64,000 nucleotides of DNA, taken from positions 1 through 64,000 of the forward strand of contig JACKQB010000004.1 in assembly GCA_024233115.1 (NCBI GenBank). Direction: 5' to 3'. Positions 34,266-42,652 of this stretch are shown here, one piece after another. Numbering within the stretch: the stretch's first letter is position 1; the number at the start of each line of letters is the position of its first letter. The position numbers and the translations under genes were made by a program. This DNA comes from Akkermansiaceae bacterium (lineage in GTDB: Bacteria > Verrucomicrobiota > Verrucomicrobiia > Verrucomicrobiales > Akkermansiaceae). The notes beneath the pieces are model-generated. The model did not search any database, had not been told where the DNA came from, and saw only the letters and a program-made list of their open reading frames with translations.

Positions 34266-35387
34266 TCATTGGTTTGCTAATGTATTGATCAGTTCCTCAC
34301 AAACGTAATCCACGTCTTCAGTTTCCATTCTAAAATGCAGCGGCAGTGATAACTCACGACTGCCGATGTCCTCGGTCATTGGCAGATGTGTTGCAAACTC
34401 ATGGTAACAGGCAAACTGATGTACCGGCGGGTAATGCATGGACGTGCCGATGCCCTCATCGGCTAAGGCCTTCCGGATGTTCTTCCTATTTCCGCAATTG
34501 AGTAGTATTCCCATGACGTAGTTGGAGGAGACGCCGGGGTAATCGGCAAACGGCACACAAACATCAGTACACGACCCGAGATTCTCGCGATAGCGATTGG
34601 CCAGGGCGAGCCGTTTCTCCAGATCGGCTTCGAGCTTAGCGAGCTGGGCCAGACCTATTGCCGACCGGATATCATCCATGCGGTAATTGTAGCCCCAGTC
34701 CACTACATCGTAGAACTCCTTACCCTGTTCGCGATCAAAGGCGGTCGCAGTCATGCCGTGGGCGCGGAGCAGCCTGCAGCGTTGGTCAAATTCCTCATTT
34801 TGGGTGAGCAGCATACCGCCTTCACCGGTCGCCATATTTTTGTTCGAATAGAAGCTGTAGGCGGCAAAATCACCAAAGGTGCCCAAGTAACGTCCATCCC
34901 GCTGCCCAAGCGGGGCGTGGCAGGCATCCTCAATGACCTTGAGACCGTGTTTGTTAGCTAGAGCACAAATCCTGGTCATGTCCGCACCGTGGCCACCAAA
35001 ATGCATCGGTATCACCGCTTTGGTCCTTGCCGTGATTTTGCGTTCTATGTCCCGGGGGCAAATAGTCCAGTCCTGCAGCGACACAACATCTGCAAACACA
35101 GGGACGGCACCGGTCATCCTGACGGCACTTGCCGTAGCGACAAACGTCAACGATGGCACGATCACCTCGTCTCCCGGACCAATTCCGCAAACCCTCAAAG
35201 CCAGATGAAGCGCAGCCGTACAGTTCGTCACTGCGATGGCATGGGAGGAATGGTGCAAGCGGGCATACTCATCTTCGAATTCCTTGGTTTTTGGCCCCAT
35301 GGAAATCCACTTCGAGCGCAGTACCTCAATAACGGCATCTTCTTCCTCCTGTCCGAAATTGAGGTCAAATAATGGAATGTTTCTCAT
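34266..35387 (-). CDS. DegT/DnrJ/EryC1 aminotransferase (PglE/LegC-like)
   Basis: A PLP-dependent sugar aminotransferase of 373 aa. The Schiff-base lysine is Lys183 in YSFYSNKNMATGEGG. Other family features are TNCTAALHLAL, PGDEVIVPSLTFVATASAV and VIEDACHAPLG. Context between a 4,6-dehydratase-like gene and a PglD-like acetyltransferase gene suggests transfer of an amino group to C4 of UDP-4-keto-6-deoxy-GlcNAc. It forms a compact three-gene set (36599 to 33659). Confidence 0.9.
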   Translation of the reverse strand: MRNIPLFDLNFGQEEEDAVIEVLRSKWISMGPKTKEFEDEYARLHHSSHAIAVTNCTAALHLALRVCGIGPGDEVIVPSLTFVATASAVRMTGAVPVFADVVSLQDWTICPRDIERKITARTKAVIPMHFGGHGADMTRICALANKHGLKVIEDACHAPLGQRDGRYLGTFGDFAAYSFYSNKNMATGEGGMLLTQNEEFDQRCRLLRAHGMTATAFDREQGKEFYDVVDWGYNYRMDDIRSAIGLAQLAKLEADLEKRLALANRYRENLGSCTDVCVPFADYPGVSSNYVMGILLNCGNRKNIRKALADEGIGTSMHYPPVHQFACYHEFATHLPMTEDIGSRELSLPLHFRMETEDVDYVCEELINTLANQ

Positions 35388-35396
35388 ATCTGTTTA

Positions 35397-36599
35397 TTAC
35401 ATCTTCTGGTCGAGATTCTTATGGGTTTCAACATGGTTGAGTTCAGGCACGGCCGTCGCCACGGCCCGGACAAGATCCTCCTTGGTCCACGTTCCCTTGG
35501 TTCTACAGGCCTCGATCATTGCGAGAGCCTTGTCTAACCCCTCACGACCATGATAGACGGGATCCGTCACCACGCCCACCGTCTGGTAGCGATCAAGATC
35601 CAGGCTTTCGTCCGGGTCATTGAATTCCTCATACATTTTCTCACCGCTGGTATCCGAGCCGGAAAAATAGCAGGGCCAATCACGGTCACCCGGCTGCATT
35701 TCGGCGGCTTTGGCAAGCGCCTGCGCATCACTGTCGCACTCCAGAGCACGGTACCCCTGCGCATGTAAAAACGTGCGGGCAATATCGGCGAAGCTCATCA
35801 TATCCTTGTCTGGACGAAACTGCGGAAAATAGATTTCACGGTTATTGCCATCAAAACAAGAGAGCAAACACAGCTGGCCCGCTTCTTCATGGGTGATGAA
35901 GTACCGCAGCACATCGGATGGAGCGCTGAGAGGCTGTCTTTTTTCAAAGCGATGCCGGAAACTGTGCAGCAGACTGCCATCCGAAAACGCCACATTGGCA
36001 AAGCGTGCGCTGGTGAATGACATTTCATCTGCCCGTGAGAGGAAGATCCTTTCCATGAATGCCTTCGAGGCACCCATGAGATTCGCCGGGCGCACCGACT
36101 TATCCGAGGACACGCTGAACACACGCTGCAGCTGCTTCTGGCCGGCGAGTGCATCCAGCAGCCTGGCGTTACCAGCGACATTGACCTCCAGCAGCCGCAT
36201 CAAGGTGTATGGATCGCGCTCTGACCGCACATGTTTCAGCGCTGAAAAATTCAAGACATAATCATATTGTTCAACCTTGAGCAATGCTGCCATCTCCATC
36301 GCGGAAAAATCGATGGCGTAAGTTCTAAAATCATCCGGGAGGTGAATGCCGCCCGACCTGAGCTGGCGCACCACCTCCACCAGATTGTTTTCGCTGACAT
36401 CGAGCAGGTGCAAGCCACCTAATCCATATTGTGCCAGCTCGGTGACAAACGCGGAACCAATGGACCCGGCCGCCCCGATCACCAATACCCGCGCACTCCC
36501 GAGAGCATCCTTGATGTTGGCACGCGCGTGCTCCATGTCCTCACGCAGAAAGGAATGATCACGCCCCAGTATGGTCGGTAATATATCGTTCATTTGCAT
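35397..36599 (-). CDS. UDP-GlcNAc 4,6-dehydratase-like (short PglF/LegB type) SDR
   Basis: A cytosolic polysaccharide-biosynthesis SDR of about 400 aa. GAAGSIGSAFVTEL (residues 42-55) is the NAD-binding loop, LNFSALKHVRSERDP matches the NFAAxKHVPxxE motif of WbpM/PglF-like enzymes, and SSDKSVRPANLMGASKAFME matches their S(T/S)DKAVxPxNxMGxTK. The start is taken at ATG 36599 (MQMNDILPTI), with 36593 as an alternative; the longer frame to 36677 would nearly touch the upstream gene stop and has atypical sequence. It lacks the N-terminal membrane domain of full-length WbpM. It should begin the bacillosamine-type branch. Confidence 0.85.
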   Translation of the reverse strand: MQMNDILPTILGRDHSFLREDMEHARANIKDALGSARVLVIGAAGSIGSAFVTELAQYGLGGLHLLDVSENNLVEVVRQLRSGGIHLPDDFRTYAIDFSAMEMAALLKVEQYDYVLNFSALKHVRSERDPYTLMRLLEVNVAGNARLLDALAGQKQLQRVFSVSSDKSVRPANLMGASKAFMERIFLSRADEMSFTSARFANVAFSDGSLLHSFRHRFEKRQPLSAPSDVLRYFITHEEAGQLCLLSCFDGNNREIYFPQFRPDKDMMSFADIARTFLHAQGYRALECDSDAQALAKAAEMQPGDRDWPCYFSGSDTSGEKMYEEFNDPDESLDLDRYQTVGVVTDPVYHGREGLDKALAMIEACRTKGTWTKEDLVRAVATAVPELNHVETHKNLDQKM

Positions 36600-36680
36600 A
36601 GGTATTCGTTTTTCCACATCAACGCGACGCAGGGAATGCAGGCTATTTGGCAAGCAGCGACCGCACCCAGGCCACACAGT

Positions 36681-38210
36681 CTAGCCTGCCGACACGGTGC
36701 CATCACCGAAACGGTCCATGGAGTTTTCAATCAACCTGAGCATGCCTCCACTGATGGTCATCATCGCCATTGCTTCCTGGTAACCACCAATGACAAGGTA
36801 GAAAAAGAATGGATACACAACCATGGGCAAACCCACAAACATCGCGTAAATATAATAGGGTGTCCCCTCCGCCCTCCTAATCACCCGCAAGGCATACCGC
36901 ACAAAAATAATCATCCCGATGGTAAGTAGAAAAAGTCCTACATAACCTACCCGGTTAATCGTCTGGATGGGGCCGCTGTGGTACTGCCCCGCGCGCATAA
37001 AGTGCTCCTGCATCATTTCGGGAGTCAAACCACCTTCCATATACAATTGCCCCTGGAATTTCAGGTCGTCCATACTGAATCCAAAACCGTCACCAATGAA
37101 CTTATTTTCAATATATTTGTCGGACGTCATCACCTCTCTCCACATATCGTATCGCCATTGAGCCGAGCTGTTAGCATCCCCCTCGGCCAGAGCATCCCAA
37201 TTTCCTGGTAAAAACGAAAGAGTCCGTTGGACAGGGAGAGGCAGATCAAAAATCTGGCCATTTCCGCCGACGAGTACGCATAACATAATGATGCCTCCTA
37301 ATACAGCCACAACAATATCCTCTTTATGGCGTCGTATAATGGCAGCTGCAATATACATCATGCCTATCCAGATTAACAAGCTACGAAATCCACTCAATAG
37401 CGCCGCAAGCATGACAATCACAAACCCCAATACTATTAAGGGTCTGCGGATGTTCACCAATCCTAATGGTCGGGTAATAGCGAGCAGCCATGCAAAGAGA
37501 GGCTTCACTATATACGATAAATACTCCTTCCTACCAACACTATACTCGTTTACCTGGCCGTATCCCCCTTCGACGGCCAAGGAGGACATAATCCCCCCGA
37601 TGCTGTTCAATTGATAGATTCTTGCAATATAAACCCCTATACTAGGGAACACACTTGCCACGACCTCCAACGCGGCCGACCCTATGCCACCAAATAAATA
37701 AAATTTCGCAGCCAACCGAACCTTTTTTAAATCCACAACTTGTGTACCCAGTACTAGAAAGACGATAGCCGTCACTGCGATTTCAAAATATGGACGCCCT
37801 CCTACCGTATCCCCGCCTAGAATAGACAAACCCACAGGATTCCTCATAAATGCTTGTGCCAGGCAAGCATATTGAATCAGTATCATTCCTTCTATCCAGC
37901 TAAATCTCAAACGAATTTCATAACGCTTTACCATCCAAATCATGACCATTACAACTGCAACCCCCATCGTTATAACGTCCTTTAATGCAAATCCTCCAGG
38001 CAGCAGGCTTAGCGGAAATCTGAAAGCGTAGAACAAGGGAATAAGCAGCCAGATGGATCGTTGCATGACTGCGATTACAACCAGAATCACAATTCCAGCA
38101 GCCACGGACATGGCCATCTCATGATCAGTGGCTGACCATTGCCCTAACAATAAAGCTAGTGGTAATAGAACGACAAAAAGGACTGCCAGAATTATGGTAC
38201 GTTGATTCAT
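36681..38210 (-). CDS. O-antigen polymerase-like membrane protein (Wzy candidate)
   Basis: A 509-aa membrane protein with about twelve hydrophobic segments and a large hydrophilic loop (about residues 315-400) that includes QYHSGPIQTINRVGYVGLFL, a pattern found in Wzy/O-antigen ligase proteins. It could polymerise the repeat units in the periplasm. The window has a second such protein with TPRs at 7336-9633; which one is polymerase and which ligase cannot be told. The gene is somewhat more A+T-rich than the flanking dehydratase gene. Confidence 0.75.
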   Translation of the reverse strand: MNQRTIILAVLFVVLLPLALLLGQWSATDHEMAMSVAAGIVILVVIAVMQRSIWLLIPLFYAFRFPLSLLPGGFALKDVITMGVAVVMVMIWMVKRYEIRLRFSWIEGMILIQYACLAQAFMRNPVGLSILGGDTVGGRPYFEIAVTAIVFLVLGTQVVDLKKVRLAAKFYLFGGIGSAALEVVASVFPSIGVYIARIYQLNSIGGIMSSLAVEGGYGQVNEYSVGRKEYLSYIVKPLFAWLLAITRPLGLVNIRRPLIVLGFVIVMLAALLSGFRSLLIWIGMMYIAAAIIRRHKEDIVVAVLGGIIMLCVLVGGNGQIFDLPLPVQRTLSFLPGNWDALAEGDANSSAQWRYDMWREVMTSDKYIENKFIGDGFGFSMDDLKFQGQLYMEGGLTPEMMQEHFMRAGQYHSGPIQTINRVGYVGLFLLTIGMIIFVRYALRVIRRAEGTPYYIYAMFVGLPMVVYPFFFYLVIGGYQEAMAMMTISGGMLRLIENSMDRFGDGTVSAG

Positions 38211-38230
38211 TCTATGAAATTAATTAATTG

Positions 38231-39268
38231 TTACGTTAAGTGTTCGCTCAGATAAGCACGTGAGCTTTCGACATACGGGCCAAGGCGATCCATGACTACT
38301 CGGTAGTCGATAACTTGGTTCATGACTTCCTCAAAGTCAGCTGCCGATTTTAACATGCGCTGCTCGAGCTCTGCTACTTGCAAGGGTTTTTGAATCCGGT
38401 ATTTGATACGATCATTGTAGAGAGTCACGAACTGACTCTGCGTCTTAATCGCATACAAGGTGCCATGAAAAGTGCCTGCCACCACGGCACTGGCTCGCTC
38501 CATGATCGCCGGCCATTCAAGCGGCCCTAGTTTCATATTATTCTCATCTGCCCAGCTCTGGGAGTAACCTAGGGCGATGATTCTGAGGCCGTTTTTTCTT
38601 GCGTAGGCTACAATAGCTTTTCGCTCATCCTCAGAAACTTCATAGGCATAAACCACTAAGTGCTTTTCCTTGGTTACTGGAGTTTCACAGTATTCCATAT
38701 CCAACCACGTGGGGTCTACCACCACCAGCGGATTGCGTCCGCAGGCCTTCCTTACGATGCAGGCGGTGTTCTCATCTCGGGCACAAATGCCGTCCATCCC
38801 TGCCAGGCCTTCTTTCACCCAAGTGGGAATAACTGTCTCAGGATGCACTGTGCCTGAACTGGGAGCGTAGGCAATTCTCTTGCCGTGATATTCCCTGCCA
38901 AAATCACCAAAATAGACGTGATCGTGCCCGAGCCACGGCCATGAAAAATCCCAAACCACATCACTGCCAATAACCACCACATCATACTTCTCCCATTTCA
39001 CCTCGTTCACATTGGTAGTAAACTCGCTGAGCGGGAGTTCTTGATAGGCTTTCCTGAATACTCGCTCCTTAATCCAAGCATGATACAACTTCCATGGACG
39101 GCGGTAAACCCACGGTCTGAAGGTTTCACGATCGTGATGGTGCGCATTCTTGTAATTGATGATTTCTACCTCGTGTCCCATGGACTTAATATACTCACAT
39201 AGACAATACGCCTGAAGGTACCCTCCGTGGTTAGGTCCCAGATGAAATGTGAGTATTCCAATTTTCAT
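38231..39268 (-). CDS. Polysaccharide pyruvyl transferase family protein
   Basis: A member of the CsaB/WcaK pyruvyl transferase family (about 345 aa), which forms pyruvate ketals on glycans from phosphoenolpyruvate. MKIGILTFHLGPNHGGYLQA gives the N-terminal glycine-rich loop, VVIGSDVVWDFSWPW matches the GSDxxW motif, and MERASAVVAGTFHGTLYAI matches the family SRxHG-like loop near the C-terminus. The ATG at 39268 is preferred over a TTG at 39310. It follows the nitroreductase-family gene; I recall these two families as common neighbours in EPS loci. Confidence 0.87.
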   Translation of the reverse strand: MKIGILTFHLGPNHGGYLQAYCLCEYIKSMGHEVEIINYKNAHHHDRETFRPWVYRRPWKLYHAWIKERVFRKAYQELPLSEFTTNVNEVKWEKYDVVVIGSDVVWDFSWPWLGHDHVYFGDFGREYHGKRIAYAPSSGTVHPETVIPTWVKEGLAGMDGICARDENTACIVRKACGRNPLVVVDPTWLDMEYCETPVTKEKHLVVYAYEVSEDERKAIVAYARKNGLRIIALGYSQSWADENNMKLGPLEWPAIMERASAVVAGTFHGTLYAIKTQSQFVTLYNDRIKYRIQKPLQVAELEQRMLKSAADFEEVMNQVIDYRVVMDRLGPYVESSRAYLSEHLT

Positions 39269-39306
39269 CAAATAATCGCAGTTTGTCTCCCCAAAGGTCA
39301 ATTTGT

Positions 39307-40299
39307 TCAATATACAGTCGTAATTTCCTCGATGGATCGCCTTTGTGAGGCTGGCGCAGCAAATTCATCTACCGGTACGCCCACTCCCAGCAACATCATA
39401 ATCACCTCGTCATCACTTAGGCCAGCAAGCCCGCGAAATTCATCGTCCCGCTCGTTGGAAGCCAACCAACACATCGGCACGCAGCCCAACTCCTGATGGT
39501 GCAAGGCATACATCAGGCTCATACTAAATAAACCACCATCGATAAAGGCTTGGTTTCTTTCCTTAAAGCCATCAAAAACTTTTAGGCTGGCTGTAACAAC
39601 CAAGATTGTTGGAATAGTGTGACCGAAACCACGGTTGCCATCCTGCAAAGCTAACAAGGCATCCACTCGCTTCTTATCCTGATATACGTGTACTCGCCAG
39701 CATTGCCGGTTACATACGGAAGGCGAAAATCTTGCCGTGTCGATGGCATCATATATTTTCTTTAGCTCAACTGTCTTATCTAAATCAAAGACCCTACAAC
39801 TATGACGGCTTCTCGCAAATTCTGCAAAATTACTTTGCGATTTTGAAAAATATGTTTCTCTCTGGTAGTTACGACTCCCTGCCACAACATCCAATACACA
39901 TGGATCATCTTTACCAAAGTCAATTTCCTCATCAGTATATAATTCACTAAGATCAATACCTAAATCGTGGTGTCTATCCATGTAAGATCGCACCACTTGA
40001 ACCGCTGTTACGTAATTGATATTATTGCACCAATTAAATTTCCTACCTCCTTGTTGTAGCAACCTAATAAGTGACTTTACGATGGGCACTCCAAAGCAGG
40101 GGCGAAAATCCGGCATGCTTAAACCTTTTTCGACAACATGATAGGATGCAATGATCCTGCCTTCATGCTGGCCGGAATCGTAGCTATTACGATTCCATCC
40201 CAGACAAGCGTGTTTGGAGTATCGCACCATATCCCTCCAGTATGAACGAAGCAATTTAATATATTCGTTCAATAGACGTATGCGCATGGAAAGCTTCAT
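39307..40299 (-). CDS. Nitroreductase-family protein in EPS locus
   Basis: A 330-aa protein whose C-terminal 190 residues have nitroreductase (FMN) features: SRHSCRVFDLDKTVELKKIY, ARFSPSVCNRQCWRVHVYQD, and a C-terminal MYALHHQELGCVPMCWLASN segment. The N-terminal 130 residues are extra compared with ordinary nitroreductases and include VVEKGLSMPDFRPCFG. Its role in EPS formation is not known to me. It may be a redox enzyme acting on a sugar nucleotide, or it may support the adjacent pyruvyl transferase. The ATG at 40299 is preceded by an A-rich stretch without a clear ribosome site. Confidence 0.8.
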   Translation of the reverse strand: MKLSMRIRLLNEYIKLLRSYWRDMVRYSKHACLGWNRNSYDSGQHEGRIIASYHVVEKGLSMPDFRPCFGVPIVKSLIRLLQQGGRKFNWCNNINYVTAVQVVRSYMDRHHDLGIDLSELYTDEEIDFGKDDPCVLDVVAGSRNYQRETYFSKSQSNFAEFARSRHSCRVFDLDKTVELKKIYDAIDTARFSPSVCNRQCWRVHVYQDKKRVDALLALQDGNRGFGHTIPTILVVTASLKVFDGFKERNQAFIDGGLFSMSLMYALHHQELGCVPMCWLASNERDDEFRGLAGLSDDEVIMMLLGVGVPVDEFAAPASQRRSIEEITTVY

Positions 40300-40393
40300 T
40301 TTTTTTTGAAGTTGGGGAGGTGGAAAGTTAAATTAAAAATAGGAAATGAGCTATGAACTCATAACGTGCTGTTTCAGCATTTCGACTTTACCC

Positions 40394-41227
40394 CTAGTCT
40401 CTCATTTGGTCCCCTATTGAGTACCAAACGAAAAAAGTGTTGTAGGTGAAATACCTTTTAAAAAGGCGGCGTGGCTCCTTGCAGAGGCGGTAGAGCCATT
40501 CGATGCCGCATTTTTGGATCCAGGCGGGCGCTTGTTTGACCTCGCCGGCGTGGAAGGCGAAGGCGGCGCCGATGCCGAAGTAGACGGCGGGGGGGAGTAG
40601 GTCCTTGTGCCGGGCGATCCAGTGTTCCTGCTTGGGGCAGCCGAGGCCGACCCAGACGAGGTTGGCGCCGGAGTCGCGGATTTTCTGGCAGATGCGGTCG
40701 AGCTCGTCCTCTGGCCATTCCCCGAAGGGAGGCGAGTAGGCACCGGCAATGGTGGTCTCCGGGTAATCGGTGGCGAATCGTTGCTGGAGTTTGTCGAGCG
40801 TGCTTTGTTTACCGCCGAAGAGGAAGTGGCTGAACCCGTGATCTCCCTGGGTGGCCTCGATGGTTCTCAACATCAAGGTGGGGCCGTAGACGCGGTCGGT
40901 CAGTTTTTCTTTTTCCTCCAGCTGACGGTTCACCGACCAGACCAGCGGCATGCCGTCGGGGGTGATGAGGTCGAATTTTCCCATCGTCTCGCCGAAACTG
41001 CGGTCGTGTCTGGCGAGGGCGGCGACGTGGGTGTTGGCGGCTTCGACAGCGTAGGCCCGGCTGTGGTCGAGGGCGGCGGACTTGATCCAGTCGATGGCAT
41101 TCTGATAGGTGGTGACCGCGACGGGCAAACCGATGACATTTACCGTCTTGAAGGACGGCAGCCGGGAAGTGCCTCCTTCGCCAAGGCTACTGCGGGCAGA
41201 CTTGACGTCTTGACGTCCTGAAGTCAT
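40394..41227 (-). CDS. WecG/TagA/CpsF family glycosyltransferase
   Basis: A GT26-family transferase, typically adding ManNAc or ManNAcA to a lipid-linked GlcNAc. Its hallmark motifs are VEAANTHVAALA, FDLITPDGMPLVW (catalytic Asp region), YGPTLMLRTIE and LVWVGLGCPKQEHWIARH. The start is ATG 41227 (MTSGRQDVKS). The first about 22 residues are encoded by simple repeat DNA (41160-41227) and are unlikely to be functional; the conserved domain begins near NVIGLPVAV. WecB at 25326 would supply the UDP-ManNAc donor. It is a good candidate for the second step of repeat-unit assembly. Confidence 0.92.
   Translation of the reverse strand: MTSGRQDVKSARSSLGEGGTSRLPSFKTVNVIGLPVAVTTYQNAIDWIKSAALDHSRAYAVEAANTHVAALARHDRSFGETMGKFDLITPDGMPLVWSVNRQLEEKEKLTDRVYGPTLMLRTIEATQGDHGFSHFLFGGKQSTLDKLQQRFATDYPETTIAGAYSPPFGEWPEDELDRICQKIRDSGANLVWVGLGCPKQEHWIARHKDLLPPAVYFGIGAAFAFHAGEVKQAPAWIQKCGIEWLYRLCKEPRRLFKRYFTYNTFFVWYSIGDQMRD
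41160..41227. repeat. Simple repeat captured as the 5' end of the wecG-like gene
   Basis: The plus strand contains ccttcgccaaggctactgcg (a word whose translation SFAKATAG I recall from many genomes of related bacteria) followed by gacttgacgtcttgacgtcc. Together these provide the first codons of the WecG/TagA-like protein. Confidence 0.6.
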
Positions 41228-41556
41228 TGTTTTTTTACCATGGAAGACACGTAATTTTCGGATGAGGACCTGGCCGTGAGGCTGTTTTTTTGACCGCAAA
41301 ATACGCTGAATACGCGAAAGAAGACTTGGGTTGCTACTTCATTTTTTGACCACGAATCTGGCGAATTGGGCGAATTTTTTCTTGGGCGATGGGAGCAATT
41401 TTGGAACCGCGAAATAGGCGAAATGCGCGAAAATTTTCTTGGACGATGGAAGCCCAAAATTGGCTGGACGATGGAACCCCGCCGCAGGAAGCAAGCTTCC
41501 CAGCCGCAGAGCGGAGGCAAGCCGTCCGCACTCCAAGGACTTCCAGACTTCCCGAC
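41228..41556. repeat. Gene-free stretch filled by degenerate tandem copies and mini-hairpins
   Basis: There is no credible gene in these 329 bases. Three degenerate copies of about 40 bases (41292-41331, 41347-41386, 41405-41445) share a pattern close to accgcgaaataggcgaaatg then cgcgaaaattttcttgg. An acgatggaa word repeats at 41443 and 41468. Two perfect or nearly perfect mini-hairpins follow: GGAAGC-AA-GCTTCC (41487-41500) and GCGGAGGC-AA-GCCGTCCGC (41511-41529). The stretch ends in GAAGTC-type repeat (41527-41569) that runs over the stop codon of the next gene. Confidence 0.75.
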
Positions 41557-42636
41557 TCAAACACAGTAAGGCTCGATGGCGCGCAGGTTTTTGGTTTGGG
41601 TGGTGGCGGTGTCGCGCTGGGTTTGGGTGTCGAAGAGGTAGACGGCGTAGCCGCCGTGACCACCGCCGCAGTATTTGCAGGCCAGTGCGCCGGCGATGTT
41701 TGGGAGCGGCTCCATACCTTCGTCGAGTTGGGCATCATGATAGAGGCGGATGCCTTCGGCTAGTTGCTGGATGTCTTCGTTGAGAATTCCCAGACGGGCT
41801 AACTTCGCCGAGGTCTCGATTTTGTCGTAATCGCGTTGGCGATCGGCGAAGCCGGGGGTATCGTGTTCGGAGCCGGTCCAGAGGATGGCCATCTTGCCTG
41901 CCAGCATATCGCCATTTCTTTTGAAATCGAGCACCGGGCGTTGACCGCTGCGCCAGACGCAGAGTCCGGTTTCCCGGATGACGGCGGGGTCTTGCCAACC
42001 GACTCCGAGGTCGAGCTCGGCATCGACGCCGTCTTCTCCATTGAGAAGTGCCCATGCGCCACTGCCGCCGAGTCCGGAGCGTTTTTCGTAGTTCCACGCA
42101 CGCAGACTAACAAGTGGCGAGATGGCGCAGTTGACAATATAGGCACCCTCGCGGGAGTGACGTGGCACATCCAACCAACCCCCTGCGAAATCGACCCGGA
42201 GAGGTGCTTCAGTGGGAGCCTTGACCCATTTGACGATGCCCGATGTGGAAACCGGGTCGAATTTAGGAGGGGTTTTGGCAAGCACATGATAGCTGGCTCC
42301 AACCTGGTTGCAGAGGTCGCGTTTGATGGTTTCGTATTGGTCGTCTTCGGTGACGGCCAACACATTGGGTCTGGCTTCGAGAAAATAGGTTTTAAAATCC
42401 AGGCCCATATCATGGTCAGTTCCTATGACAACCTCATCGATCATTCGAAGACCCTCAAGCACGGCCTTCTTGTGTTCGTCAGGAATCGACGACCTGCGTT
42501 GTTTGTGATGCCAGAGAACGTCTTCAGAGGCAAAGCTGACTGTCAGGTGATCGCCGAGTGCCCTTGCCTCTTCAAAAAACTGGAGGTGTCCAGCATGAAT
42601 AATATCGTAACATCCGGAAACAAAAACACGTCTCAT
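41557..42636 (-). CDS. Fused HxGH nucleotidyltransferase and GHMP-type sugar kinase
   Basis: A 359-aa protein of two parts. Residues 1 to about 135 form a cytidylyltransferase-like domain with VFVSGCYDIIHAGHLQFFEEA (HAGH at 14-17) and a late STSGIV (130-135) in the place of the family ISSTxI. Residues about 140-340 show all three GHMP kinase motifs: APLRVDFAGGWLDVP (144-158), SGLGGSGAW (187-195) and KYCGGGHGGYAVYLF (321-335). The kinase part is short. Together they could phosphorylate a sugar and then activate it as an NDP-sugar, functionally like HldE but with a GHMP kinase in place of a PfkB kinase. It lies next to the GDP-fucose genes. Substrate unknown. Confidence 0.75.
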   Translation of the reverse strand: MRRVFVSGCYDIIHAGHLQFFEEARALGDHLTVSFASEDVLWHHKQRRSSIPDEHKKAVLEGLRMIDEVVIGTDHDMGLDFKTYFLEARPNVLAVTEDDQYETIKRDLCNQVGASYHVLAKTPPKFDPVSTSGIVKWVKAPTEAPLRVDFAGGWLDVPRHSREGAYIVNCAISPLVSLRAWNYEKRSGLGGSGAWALLNGEDGVDAELDLGVGWQDPAVIRETGLCVWRSGQRPVLDFKRNGDMLAGKMAILWTGSEHDTPGFADRQRDYDKIETSAKLARLGILNEDIQQLAEGIRLYHDAQLDEGMEPLPNIAGALACKYCGGGHGGYAVYLFDTQTQRDTATTQTKNLRAIEPYCV

Positions 42637-42652
42637 AATTAAATCTATCAGG

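Noticed and set aside
32331..36599. Complete legionaminic acid pathway
   Set aside because: The nucleotidyltransferase and aminotransferase fit, but neuB-, neuC-hydrolysing- and neuA-like genes are not in the window.
41836..42642. 268-codon plus-strand open frame
   Set aside because: Antisense to the nucleotidyltransferase-GHMP kinase gene, whose motifs are clear on the minus strand.
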